A DNA stretch of 5,995 nt from Candidatus Rifleibacteriota bacterium (lineage in GTDB: Bacteria > Riflebacteria > Ozemobacteria > Ozemobacterales > Ozemobacteraceae). Below the pieces are notes generated by a model that was not told the origin of the DNA, ran no database searches, and saw only the letters and a list, made by a program, of their open reading frames with translations. The position numbers and the translations under genes were made by a program. The stretch's first letter is position 1. Every line of letters begins with the position of its first letter. Shown here in pieces: positions 1 through 5,995 of this stretch. The stretch spans positions 1-5,995 of the forward strand of contig JAKQQP010000629.1 in assembly GCA_029564115.1 (NCBI GenBank), given 5' to 3'.

Positions 1-314
1 GAATTATTGAAATGATCCGCAGGAAAGCAATTAAAGAAGCCTATGCGCTGCTTTGGCTACTATTTGGGGGCATATTCATTTTATTTTCGTGCTGGAAAAA
101 AGGGCTGGACTTTTTTGCCAGCCTCGTCGGTATTTATTACCCTCCGGCGCTGCTTTTTCTGATACTTATAGTAGCCATAATACTTATTCTGATAAGCTAT
201 TCGGTGATAATAAGCTCGCAAAATGATAAGATAAGAATCCTTACCCAGGAGATGGCGCTGATGAAAAAGGAAATGGAGAAGCTTGAAAAATCAACGCTTA
301 AATGCAAGAAATAA
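1..314 (+). CDS. DUF2304 family membrane protein (5' partial)
   Basis: The frame is open back to the window edge: three in-frame codons (I-I-E) precede the first ATG at position 12. In DUF2304 proteins the pattern 'E-hydrophobic-x-R-R-K ... YALLWL' lies inside the protein, after an N-terminal helix, so the ATG at 12 is probably internal and about 20-30 residues are missing. Counting from that Met, helices run at about residues 11-28 and 43-68. The family-like YALLWL (11-16) and YYPPALLFL (42-50) segments are clear, followed by a charged, probably coiled-coil cytoplasmic tail (70-100). The biochemical role of DUF2304 is not established. These genes usually sit next to a dolichol/undecaprenyl-phosphate-sugar glycosyltransferase (GT2), and the protein may be a membrane partner of it; that gene would be just upstream. 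The stop overlaps the next gene, which indicates an operon. Confidence 0.85.
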   Translation, partial: IIEMIRRKAIKEAYALLWLLFGGIFILFSCWKKGLDFFASLVGIYYPPALLFLILIVAIILILISYSVIISSQNDKIRILTQEMALMKKEMEKLEKSTLKCKK

Positions 315-1699
315 TGCAAAATCCGGATTTCAAAAAGACAAACGCAGAATTCACCAATGCCGCAGGGCAGTCAACCCCAAATCTGTCTGCTGAGCTGCTC
401 ATCATTTTTGCATTGTCTTTGTTCTATCGTTGCTACATGCTGGTATCAGAGAATGCCCTCCGGCAATTTTCATCACTTGCGCTTCATGGCATAATGTCAG
501 ATCTTGCAATGCCCTGCGCAGGCGTAGTGCTGGCACTTTATTTTGCCAGAACAGGTTTTGTCAAAATGTCACACGGGCTGAACTATCTATTTGCGGTGCT
601 TATCTGTTTTGATTTCGTTCATTTTGTGAGCTTTCGCTCCAGAGCAAATGCAACTCGACTTAACCCGGATATAATGGCTTTTACTGCCCTGGAAACGCGT
701 CTGGCATTTGCTGGTGCCATCATGGTTCTAATGCTTCTTTTTTGTCGCCTCAGCAAAGGCAGCGCAATATCCCCCGGAAGGCTTAAACTGCTGACGTTCT
801 CAGCTATGACGCTTTTGCTGGTTAACAGCCTGAAACCGGAAATACAGTTCAACACCAGCAACTGGCAAAGTTACTGGCAGAACTTCAGCTTTTCGACAAG
901 AGCCAGACCTGCCGTAGGCTCACTATCGGCAATTTGCCAACTGCAGGTTCATGAAGTAACCGCTTTTGAAAGCGCCACATTTATCGAGAGCCCATTTTTT
1001 GAAGAATCTTTAAAAAGATTTCCTGACCAGGCAAAAAGAAACTCCAGCAATTCCATAATTGAAAAACTTCCCAGAATCTGGATGCAAAAAGTTAATTCGT
1101 TATCAGGATTCAGAATAGCCCTTACCACTGGCTTTAAAGGAATAGAGACAACGGTACTTTATTCAGAAGAGGAAATGGACTTCTTTGTGCTCACCAGCTT
1201 TTTAGATGTTGCCAGCATACGTGAACTGTCAACACTGGAAAATTTTCTTAGTTCAGTTGAAGAGGAGATTTCGCCGGAACACTTTATCCTACTGGATTTG
1301 AAAGAGCTGAACAATTCGAGCGGCCGCAACGCTATTAAAAAGCTTCTAGGTATGCATGAACGTTTAAAAATAAAAAACAACCTGCTTTTCGCCGCCAAAG
1401 ACCCATATATGCTTGCAGAATTGAGTCAGGCAAGCTTGAATACAGTCTGGCGACCAGACTACGACCCTTCTGTGGCAGTATTTGACAATGATCTGATGCA
1501 ATACATCAAGGCGGCTGCTGTGCTCAGCAACTGTAAACTGATCGCACTGCCCGCTGTAGCATTAAATGATAAAATCAAGAATGAACTCGCTCCCTTTCCA
1601 CTGATGTTGTATGAATCAGAGCGAAAGCCGCTATGGAATTCCCCGGAACCAGATAATTTTATCCGTGTTCTTATAACAGGTAACAGTGGAAAAGATTGA
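302..1699 (+). CDS. Membrane protein with degenerate GDPD/FAM151-like outer domain
   Basis: Residues 29-48, 60-82, 92-112, 131-149 and 160-177 look like five membrane helices. A soluble, probably periplasmic, region of about 280 residues follows. Residues 259-460 resemble the glycerophosphodiesterase-like TIM-barrel family related to FAM151: IWMQKVNSL (259-267), FKGIE (278-282), ILLDLKELN (329-337), the helix and strand of LGMHERLKIKNNLLF (349-363), then a repeat-like barrel end. In family members that I recall, the first motif reads H-R-V-N-S, the second G-I-E-x-D-V and the third F-D-V-x-H-P. Here these positions carry Q262, T284 and T298, so it is probably not an active phosphodiesterase. 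The membrane half resembles that of the next gene. The first ATG (302) overlaps the previous gene by 13 bases. A second in-frame ATG at 314 (Met5) shares one base with its TAA stop and may be the real start; neither has a strong ribosome binding site. No named gene was recognised. Confidence 0.8.
   Translation: MQEIMQNPDFKKTNAEFTNAAGQSTPNLSAELLIIFALSLFYRCYMLVSENALRQFSSLALHGIMSDLAMPCAGVVLALYFARTGFVKMSHGLNYLFAVLICFDFVHFVSFRSRANATRLNPDIMAFTALETRLAFAGAIMVLMLLFCRLSKGSAISPGRLKLLTFSAMTLLLVNSLKPEIQFNTSNWQSYWQNFSFSTRARPAVGSLSAICQLQVHEVTAFESATFIESPFFEESLKRFPDQAKRNSSNSIIEKLPRIWMQKVNSLSGFRIALTTGFKGIETTVLYSEEEMDFFVLTSFLDVASIRELSTLENFLSSVEEEISPEHFILLDLKELNNSSGRNAIKKLLGMHERLKIKNNLLFAAKDPYMLAELSQASLNTVWRPDYDPSVAVFDNDLMQYIKAAAVLSNCKLIALPAVALNDKIKNELAPFPLMLYESERKPLWNSPEPDNFIRVLITGNSGKD
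312..316 (+). promoter_or_regulatory. TAATG stop/start overlap, possible translational coupling
   Basis: The TAA stop of the DUF2304 gene (312-314) shares its last base with an in-frame ATG (314-316) of the following gene. A weak purine stretch, AAGAAA, lies at 306-311. This arrangement is typical of reinitiation by terminating ribosomes and competes with the ATG at 302 as the real start of the second gene. Confidence 0.4.
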
Positions 1700-3509
1700 T
1701 TCTATGAACACACCCTATAAAAGCCTGCTTTCCGCTGCCATCCTGCTTTTTTTTATCATTACTCTTGGCAACCATCTAACAATAGCTTTAAGCTACGAAA
1801 TGTCCTTTGATAGACACACCATTTTTACTTTAATGGCCGGATTAAGCAATTCAATGATACCTGTTCTGGCAGGCGCGTATCTTCTCTGCCTTTTTCCGGC
1901 TTTTCTTTATCAGGAAGGGCGACTGCCAACCCTTTTTGTGTCAGTCTTCTGCCTGTTACCAATATTTGATCTGGTTTATTTCTCTTATATGCACGCCCGT
2001 TTTAACTGGAGTGTCTGGCATGACCTCAACTATTATGCCATCAAGGGCACGATTTTTTCGCCTTTTTTCTATCAGGCACAGTTTCCTGCGCTGACACAAT
2101 CTTCAATATTAGTGGCCGGCGTAATGTTTTTTAGGCGCGTTTCTGCCAGAATAAACTCATCAGATGCCCGAAGTCTCCTTGGTGGGCTGCTATTTGTAAC
2201 AATTCTGCTCAGATTTCTATTTCCGCCGCAGCCTTATATGACTAGAAGCCTCTTCAACCCCATACTCCTCACAATTCAGGGCAAAAATGCTCAGATAGCG
2301 CAGCTCGGTCGGGGCTGCCTCACCAATTTTTTTATAACCGGTCAACAACAACACAGATTGGCCTTCATCGATTACAATGCAGTTGAAAAAGAGCAACTGA
2401 CTGCCATTGGACTTTTGCCCTCTCCGAAGTCTGTTCAAACATCAGGCCAGCCGGGGTTCAAAAGAATCATTCTGCTGGTTTTTGAATCGCTGGCTCTCGA
2501 ATACCTACACTCTATAAATCCAGCTATTCCACCAGAGGCCAGCGACTGTTTCGACGCTCTAATGCGCTCACAGCCATCTGCTGAGAATTTTTACTGTTCG
2601 CTTCTTGGCACCCTGCCTGGAATCTACGCCATACTCAACTCCCGCATGCCATGGCAGGAACAGCTCTCGCTCGCCCGGCGCGAAAAGAGTTGTGCCGCAA
2701 TGTTCAAAGAAGCAACAAACGGGCAGACATTTCTTATTCAGGGAACAAGCAAGCATTATAGCAACGAAGCCAGATTATTTAAAACGATAATGGGAATCGA
2801 CACAATCATTGCATACGAAGAGCTTAAAAGCGAGTTCAAAGAACCGGCAATGGTTGCCTGGGGCTTTCACGATGATGTCGTCCTTGAAAAAACCCTTGCA
2901 ACTATGAAAAACAATACCGATAAGCCTTTTTTTATAATCAGCAAGCTGATCGATCAACATCAGCCGCCGCACTTCTGCGGGCTTAAACCGGAAGAAATGC
3001 CAGCTTCGGTGGCCGGACACCAGGTGCCAATTGTTCGCAGTCTATATTGGGCTAATCACCTTCTGAAAAAATTTCTTGCTGATATTGAGAAGCAGGGTTT
3101 GTTCGACGAGCAAACCCTGCTCATCATAACCGCCGACCATTATCCGCCGCCTGATTTTGGTCATAAAAAACTGATGCCCGATGGTCAATATGCGCTGCCA
3201 GGGCGCCTGCCGCTGATTTTTATCAGCAAAAAACCAGAGGCATTCTCAACCTTAGAAATTACAAAAAAGTCCTGTCAGCTTGATCTGGCACCGACGATAT
3301 GCTACTTGGCCGGGAGCAGTCAATCGCAACATTTTCTTGGGCAGAACATGATCGATGCAAATGCGATCAGTCGCTCGATCAGCTATCACGACAATACTGT
3401 CCAGATAATTTCGTCAGACTCACAGCTTCTGGTATTCCCTTGTAAAAACCAGACAAAGCCTGCTAATGCCATCGAAAAATGGATACACAACCTTAAATCA
3501 ATTCCGTAA
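1686..3509 (+). CDS. MdoB/LTA synthase-like sulfatase-fold phosphotransferase
   Basis: A membrane-anchored enzyme of the alkaline phosphatase superfamily (sulfatase fold, COG1368-like), about the length of LTA synthases. Helices lie at about residues 11-33, 55-75, 80-101, 136-150 and 163-180; the outer catalytic domain covers about 258-560. Visible motifs are ILLVFES (262-268, metal ligand E267), YCSLLGTLPG (303-312, probable nucleophile T309), WGFHDD (392-397, like WGFSDE of the family), DQHQPPHF (423-430, substrate-side H425) and TADHYPP (482-488, metal ligands D484 and H485). The active site therefore looks intact. Such enzymes move phosphoglycerol or phosphoethanolamine from a phospholipid to a glycan or polymer outside the membrane; the substrate here is unknown. 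The first start is a GTG at 1686, with AGGT five bases upstream, overlapping the previous gene by 14 bases. An ATG at 1704 (Met7), four bases beyond that gene's stop, is an equally possible start. No gene symbol can be assigned. Confidence 0.9.
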   Translation: MEKIDSMNTPYKSLLSAAILLFFIITLGNHLTIALSYEMSFDRHTIFTLMAGLSNSMIPVLAGAYLLCLFPAFLYQEGRLPTLFVSVFCLLPIFDLVYFSYMHARFNWSVWHDLNYYAIKGTIFSPFFYQAQFPALTQSSILVAGVMFFRRVSARINSSDARSLLGGLLFVTILLRFLFPPQPYMTRSLFNPILLTIQGKNAQIAQLGRGCLTNFFITGQQQHRLAFIDYNAVEKEQLTAIGLLPSPKSVQTSGQPGFKRIILLVFESLALEYLHSINPAIPPEASDCFDALMRSQPSAENFYCSLLGTLPGIYAILNSRMPWQEQLSLARREKSCAAMFKEATNGQTFLIQGTSKHYSNEARLFKTIMGIDTIIAYEELKSEFKEPAMVAWGFHDDVVLEKTLATMKNNTDKPFFIISKLIDQHQPPHFCGLKPEEMPASVAGHQVPIVRSLYWANHLLKKFLADIEKQGLFDEQTLLIITADHYPPPDFGHKKLMPDGQYALPGRLPLIFISKKPEAFSTLEITKKSCQLDLAPTICYLAGSSQSQHFLGQNMIDANAISRSISYHDNTVQIISSDSQLLVFPCKNQTKPANAIEKWIHNLKSIP

Positions 3510-3526
3510 AGAATTCACGGCGGCCC

Positions 3527-3551
3527 CGGGAGCCTCTTCAAGACTCTCCCG
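3527..3551. repeat. Imperfect hairpin in convergent intergenic junction
   Basis: CGGGAG (3527-3532) pairs with CTCCCG (3546-3551). A 2x2 mismatch follows, then an inner TCT/AGA stem around a TCA loop. It lies between the stops of two convergent genes, 18 bases past the rightward stop, where a shared terminator would be expected. No T-run follows on either strand, so it is not a canonical intrinsic terminator; it could act with Rho or protect 3' ends. Confidence 0.35.
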
Positions 3552-3578
3552 CAGATTCAACGATACCCTGCATGTTGA

Positions 3579-5798
3579 TCAATCGACAAATTCAAGGTCG
3601 GATTCGCCCAGGGTTCTGCCATCGACAACGGCCCGGTCACTGATAACCAGTTTTGCCCGCAGTCGCCGACCATTTCTCTGAAAATCCAGCTTATAAAAAG
3701 GATCGATCGAGATATTGCCGTTATGGTAGTCATTGGCATACGGCAGCATCAGGCTGATTTTACCGTCGGCCCCGGCATTTTTTGTGGTTTTATAGGCAAG
3801 ATCCATTTTGGCAGCCTTCAGTTCAAGCGAAAGTAGCAGTTCCGAACCCGGGTCTGCCAAAATATTCAGGCGGGCGCCCCTGACCCTTTCAAATAGAAAA
3901 AAGGGCGAAAGAACATCAGCAGCTGATGTTGCTGCATAAATAATACGAAAACCGGTCGAGGCACCGAATTTACCTCTGGGGGTAAGAGCCAGGTGATCCT
4001 GCAGCCAGAAGTAAAACCAGTTGCGGTATTCTTCACTGCTGACACGCTTGATATCTTTATACTCCAGTTGATACCCGGGCCTTTCGGGCTGATCTTTAAA
4101 ATTCAACCAGAAGTCGCATAAACTTCCCTCGACCTGGTGAGTGGTTTTTAAAAAGATATATTTCACACCTTTTTTTTCGCACAGGCGCCAGGCGTCTTCT
4201 TCGCTGGTCGAAGAAAAAATATCAGCCATGGTTTTATAACCGAACATCGCATTATTCACGACCACCGGGCGACGGGTATAATAAGATAGCAGGTTGCCCT
4301 GATCCCAATAGGTCAAAATGCTGTATTCGGGCTTTTTGTCGTCAAAATAACCTGAAGTCGGGGGCGTATTGCGAGAAATCCAGTTAAAAGCCTGTATTTG
4401 CGGGTTTTCAAGAGCTTTATCTGAATGAATGTGATAAAAATTGTTGTGAGACAGCAAGACCAGGAGGGGTAGAAAAACAGCAGCCAGCTTAAGGTTCCGA
4501 CGTCTGTCGCCCTGAAGGGAGTTGCGCACCATAACCCAGAGAGAATAACAGACCAGGGCGGGCATAATTCCGCCACCGGCACCGATCCACCTGAGAAAGC
4601 GTGCCTGATACGTTGCCAGAACCAGCATGAGACAAACCCAGAATCTGAACAGGCGCCCATGCTCACTTCGCAAGCCTGCCGGTGACAAAAACAGAAACAG
4701 GGTTAACAGAGCCGCCGGCCAGTTAAAAAAAGCGGACAGGCCTGACAGAATAAGACCGGCCTTAAACTGACCGGCAAAATCTATCAGTGCTTTAAGCTCG
4801 CTGATGTTCTGATGTATCGGGTCTTTCTTCATCAACAACCCGGACGACTGCAGTATCGGCTCTTTAAAAAGAACACCAACCGTCACCAGAAGCAAAACCG
4901 GCAGTAAAACAGAATAACAACGGGAGTATTTCCATTCCCGCATATAATTCAGAAGAAAAAGAAAAAAGCCACCAATTATCAGACAGAGAGGTTGAAACAG
5001 ACTGTATTCAGACAGGGATAAGGCGAGCGCATACGCCCCACCAGCATTGAACAGAAAGATAATATTAACAAAGCCACCAATAAGCATTCCGGAAGAGGAA
5101 AATTCATTGTAAGCCTCGCTCTCGGGCAGTCGAGCCAACCATATAAACCAGCCATAGACAGTTGCAAAAAAGAAAAAAAGCGGCGCTCCCGCCCAGGTTG
5201 GCAGAAAAATGGCGGCGGTTATACCGGCTGTAATTTTTATGATGCCTGAAGGGGATGCCAGAAATATTGCACCGGCGCAGACCCACGACCAGATGAAAAA
5301 CGAAATGAGAAAATCATAATCGAGCTTCATAAAAAAGCTTAAAGAAGAGGCGGTCAGACCGGGCAGAGAACAAAATGCAATCATTAATACCAGATTCCGA
5401 CTTTGCGCGATTTTAAAGAAAGTAAAAACCACAAGCAGAAGAGTCAGCCAGGCAAAAACAATCGGTAAACAGCCGGCAACTGAAATAGGATCAAAGCCGC
5501 AATCAGGAAAGATCGTAAAAAAAATACTGGTGGCATGAAAAAGAAAATGCCGGTAAAAAGGAGCGAACTTTAGTTCAACCTCATACGGAAAGCAACCATA
5601 ACTATCCCTGGCGATGACTTCGCCACGCAGAATAGATTGCTCAAGCAGGCGGGCAAAGAGAACTGAATCAGGGTCGCGCTGGGGGTATTGCCCCAGCCAT
5701 GGATAACTTTCAAATAAATGCGCTGTTAACCAGAAGAGAGAAAGTGCCGATAGAATAACGATGACAGAAAAGAAAGATTTACTGTTTTTTTTGTTCAT
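3579..5798 (-). CDS. STT3-family oligosaccharyltransferase (AglB/PglB-like)
   Basis: A polytopic membrane enzyme that transfers a lipid-linked glycan to acceptor protein on the outer face of the membrane. About 13 helices cover residues 10-450, with a large first outer loop (about 30-107). Motifs occur in family order and near PglB spacing: DPD (42-44), the first acidic motif; DYD (160-162), the second; NISEL (331-335), a TIxE-like loop with E334; YQARFLRW (397-404), with the conserved R400; and YWDQG (497-501), matching WWDYG with the first Trp replaced by Tyr, followed by YYTRRPVV (506-513). No clear MI or DK motif was identified. Residues 632-700 (FLFERVRGA, then ADGKISLMLPYA) resemble the beta-rich module in archaeal AglB. 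The product is 739 residues, within the usual size range. The ATG at 5798 has only a weak AAGAA four bases upstream, but no better start is apparent. It is transcribed divergently from a pilin-like gene and converges on the phosphotransferase gene. Acceptor and glycan are unknown. Confidence 0.9.
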   Translation of the reverse strand: MNKKNSKSFFSVIVILSALSLFWLTAHLFESYPWLGQYPQRDPDSVLFARLLEQSILRGEVIARDSYGCFPYEVELKFAPFYRHFLFHATSIFFTIFPDCGFDPISVAGCLPIVFAWLTLLLVVFTFFKIAQSRNLVLMIAFCSLPGLTASSLSFFMKLDYDFLISFFIWSWVCAGAIFLASPSGIIKITAGITAAIFLPTWAGAPLFFFFATVYGWFIWLARLPESEAYNEFSSSGMLIGGFVNIIFLFNAGGAYALALSLSEYSLFQPLCLIIGGFFLFLLNYMREWKYSRCYSVLLPVLLLVTVGVLFKEPILQSSGLLMKKDPIHQNISELKALIDFAGQFKAGLILSGLSAFFNWPAALLTLFLFLSPAGLRSEHGRLFRFWVCLMLVLATYQARFLRWIGAGGGIMPALVCYSLWVMVRNSLQGDRRRNLKLAAVFLPLLVLLSHNNFYHIHSDKALENPQIQAFNWISRNTPPTSGYFDDKKPEYSILTYWDQGNLLSYYTRRPVVVNNAMFGYKTMADIFSSTSEEDAWRLCEKKGVKYIFLKTTHQVEGSLCDFWLNFKDQPERPGYQLEYKDIKRVSSEEYRNWFYFWLQDHLALTPRGKFGASTGFRIIYAATSAADVLSPFFLFERVRGARLNILADPGSELLLSLELKAAKMDLAYKTTKNAGADGKISLMLPYANDYHNGNISIDPFYKLDFQRNGRRLRAKLVISDRAVVDGRTLGESDLEFVD

Positions 5799-5825
5799 AA
5801 AGTTCTTGAATTTTCAGATGTGGGG

Positions 5826-5831
5826 AGTATA
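5826..5831 (-). promoter_or_regulatory. Possible -10 element for the STT3 gene
   Basis: Read on the minus strand this is TATACT, five of six matches to the sigma70 -10 consensus, placed 27 bases before the ATG. It would give a leader of roughly 20 bases. No good -35 element exists at 16-18 bases upstream (the 17-base spacing gives TAGCTG), so the promoter is weak, activator-dependent or misidentified. Confidence 0.3.
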
Positions 5832-5876
5832 CAATTTTTATTCTGGTTCAGCTAAGCAAAAATCAAAAAAACAGAC

Positions 5877-5904
5877 TTGACGATAAATAATTTGCCGCTA
5901 TATT
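5877..5904 (+). promoter_or_regulatory. Sigma70-like promoter for pilin-like gene
   Basis: TTGACG (5877-5882, five of six matches to the -35 consensus) is followed after 16 bases by TATATT (5899-5904, five of six matches to the -10). Transcription would start near 5911, leaving a leader of about 23 bases that carries the ribosome binding site. This is the strongest promoter-like sequence noticed in the 135-base divergent intergenic region. Confidence 0.6.
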
Positions 5905-5918
5905 GCATGTAGTTCAGC

Positions 5919-5925
5919 GGAGGAG
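5919..5925 (+). promoter_or_regulatory. Strong Shine-Dalgarno for pilin-like gene
   Basis: GGAGGAG ends eight bases before the ATG at 5934 and is the best ribosome binding site in the window. The other genes here have weak or no such sites, which suggests the pilin-like protein is made at a much higher level. Confidence 0.75.
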
Positions 5926-5933
5926 ATAAAAAT

Positions 5934-5995
5934 ATGAATAGAACGAGAGCAGGTTTTACCTTGATGGAAATCATGGTAGTTATCATCGTTATCGC
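5934..5995 (+). CDS. Type IV pilin/pseudopilin-like protein (3' partial)
   Basis: Only the first 20 complete codons are in the window. They read as a short basic leader MNRTRAG, then FTLMEIMVVIIVI. This is the prepilin signature: cleavage by prepilin peptidase (PilD type) after G7, N-methylation of F8, E12 at mature position +5, and the start of the hydrophobic N-terminal helix. The product would be a type IV pilus subunit, a minor pilin or a type II secretion pseudopilin; these cannot be told apart without the C-terminal part. The start is fixed by a strong GGAGGAG site and a good upstream promoter. The gene is divergent from the oligosaccharyltransferase gene, so the encoded protein is a candidate glycosylation target, although the adjacency alone does not show this. 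Confidence 0.85.
   Translation, partial: MNRTRAGFTLMEIMVVIIVI

Noticed and set aside
1318..1328. NotI-type GCGGCCGC site and several GAATTC sites as possible cloning-vector traces
   Set aside because: They lie in intact coding sequence or natural flanking sequence with no adapter or vector context; chance occurrence is sufficient.
3466..3681. 71-codon open frame on the plus strand spanning the convergent junction
   Set aside because: It overlaps the ends of both flanking genes in other frames, has no ribosome binding site, and encodes a low-complexity Ser/Arg-rich peptide.
4313..4666. 117-codon open frame on the minus strand
   Set aside because: It lies entirely inside the STT3 gene in another frame, and its product shows no recognisable features. 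The STT3 frame has family motifs on both sides of it.
3579..5798. Wzy/PglL-type O-antigen polymerase or ligase instead of STT3
   Set aside because: The ordered DPD, DYD, ISE, Arg and YWDQG motifs plus the AglB-like C-terminal module are specific to the STT3 family.
5870..5910. Sigma54-type promoter for the pilin-like gene
   Set aside because: Some pilin genes use sigma54, but no GG-N10-GC pair in the TGGCAC-N5-TTGC form is present here; the sigma70-like pair fits better.
1..5995. CRISPR array, tRNA, rRNA, insertion sequence or toxin-antitoxin pair
   Set aside because: No regularly spaced repeats, tRNA-like cloverleaf, transposase motif, terminal inverted repeats or small toxin-like gene pair were seen on either strand.

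Overview
The window looks like part of a cell-surface biogenesis region from a diderm (Gram-negative-type) bacterium. The clues are a type IV pilin-like gene, a bacterial STT3-type oligosaccharyltransferase and MdoB/LTA-synthase-like envelope transferases, with no archaeal expression signals. The sequence does not fix the lineage. A deltaproteobacterium-like organism or one of the less-studied diderm phyla would fit, but that is a guess. All family assignments rest on motifs recognised by eye; nothing was searched.

Positions 1-3509 (+ strand) hold three overlapping genes that look like one operon. The first is a DUF2304 membrane protein whose 5' end lies outside the window. The second is a 465-residue protein with about five membrane helices and an outer domain resembling a glycerophosphodiesterase-like (GDPD/FAM151-type) barrel whose catalytic residues appear to be lost. 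The third is a 607-residue MdoB/LTA-synthase-type transferase with an apparently intact metal site. The membrane halves of the second and third proteins look related to each other. DUF2304 genes usually follow a polyprenyl-phosphate glycosyltransferase (GT2) gene, so one is expected just upstream.

Positions 3510-3578 are a short junction between convergent genes, containing an imperfect hairpin. Positions 3579-5798 (- strand) encode a 739-residue STT3/AglB/PglB-family oligosaccharyltransferase with the expected acidic motifs, a YWDQG variant of the WWDYG motif, and a C-terminal beta-rich module like that of archaeal AglB.

Positions 5799-5933 are a divergent promoter region: a good sigma70-like promoter faces right and a weaker one faces left. 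From 5934 a type IV pilin/pseudopilin-like gene begins with a textbook prepilin peptidase site and runs off the window.

Taken together, the window suggests lipid-linked sugar supply (upstream GT2 plus DUF2304), transfer of a phospho-substituent outside the membrane (the sulfatase-fold enzyme and its degenerate partner), and glycan transfer to protein (STT3). The neighbouring pilin is a plausible but unproven acceptor. No RNA gene, mobile element, CRISPR array or attachment site was seen.
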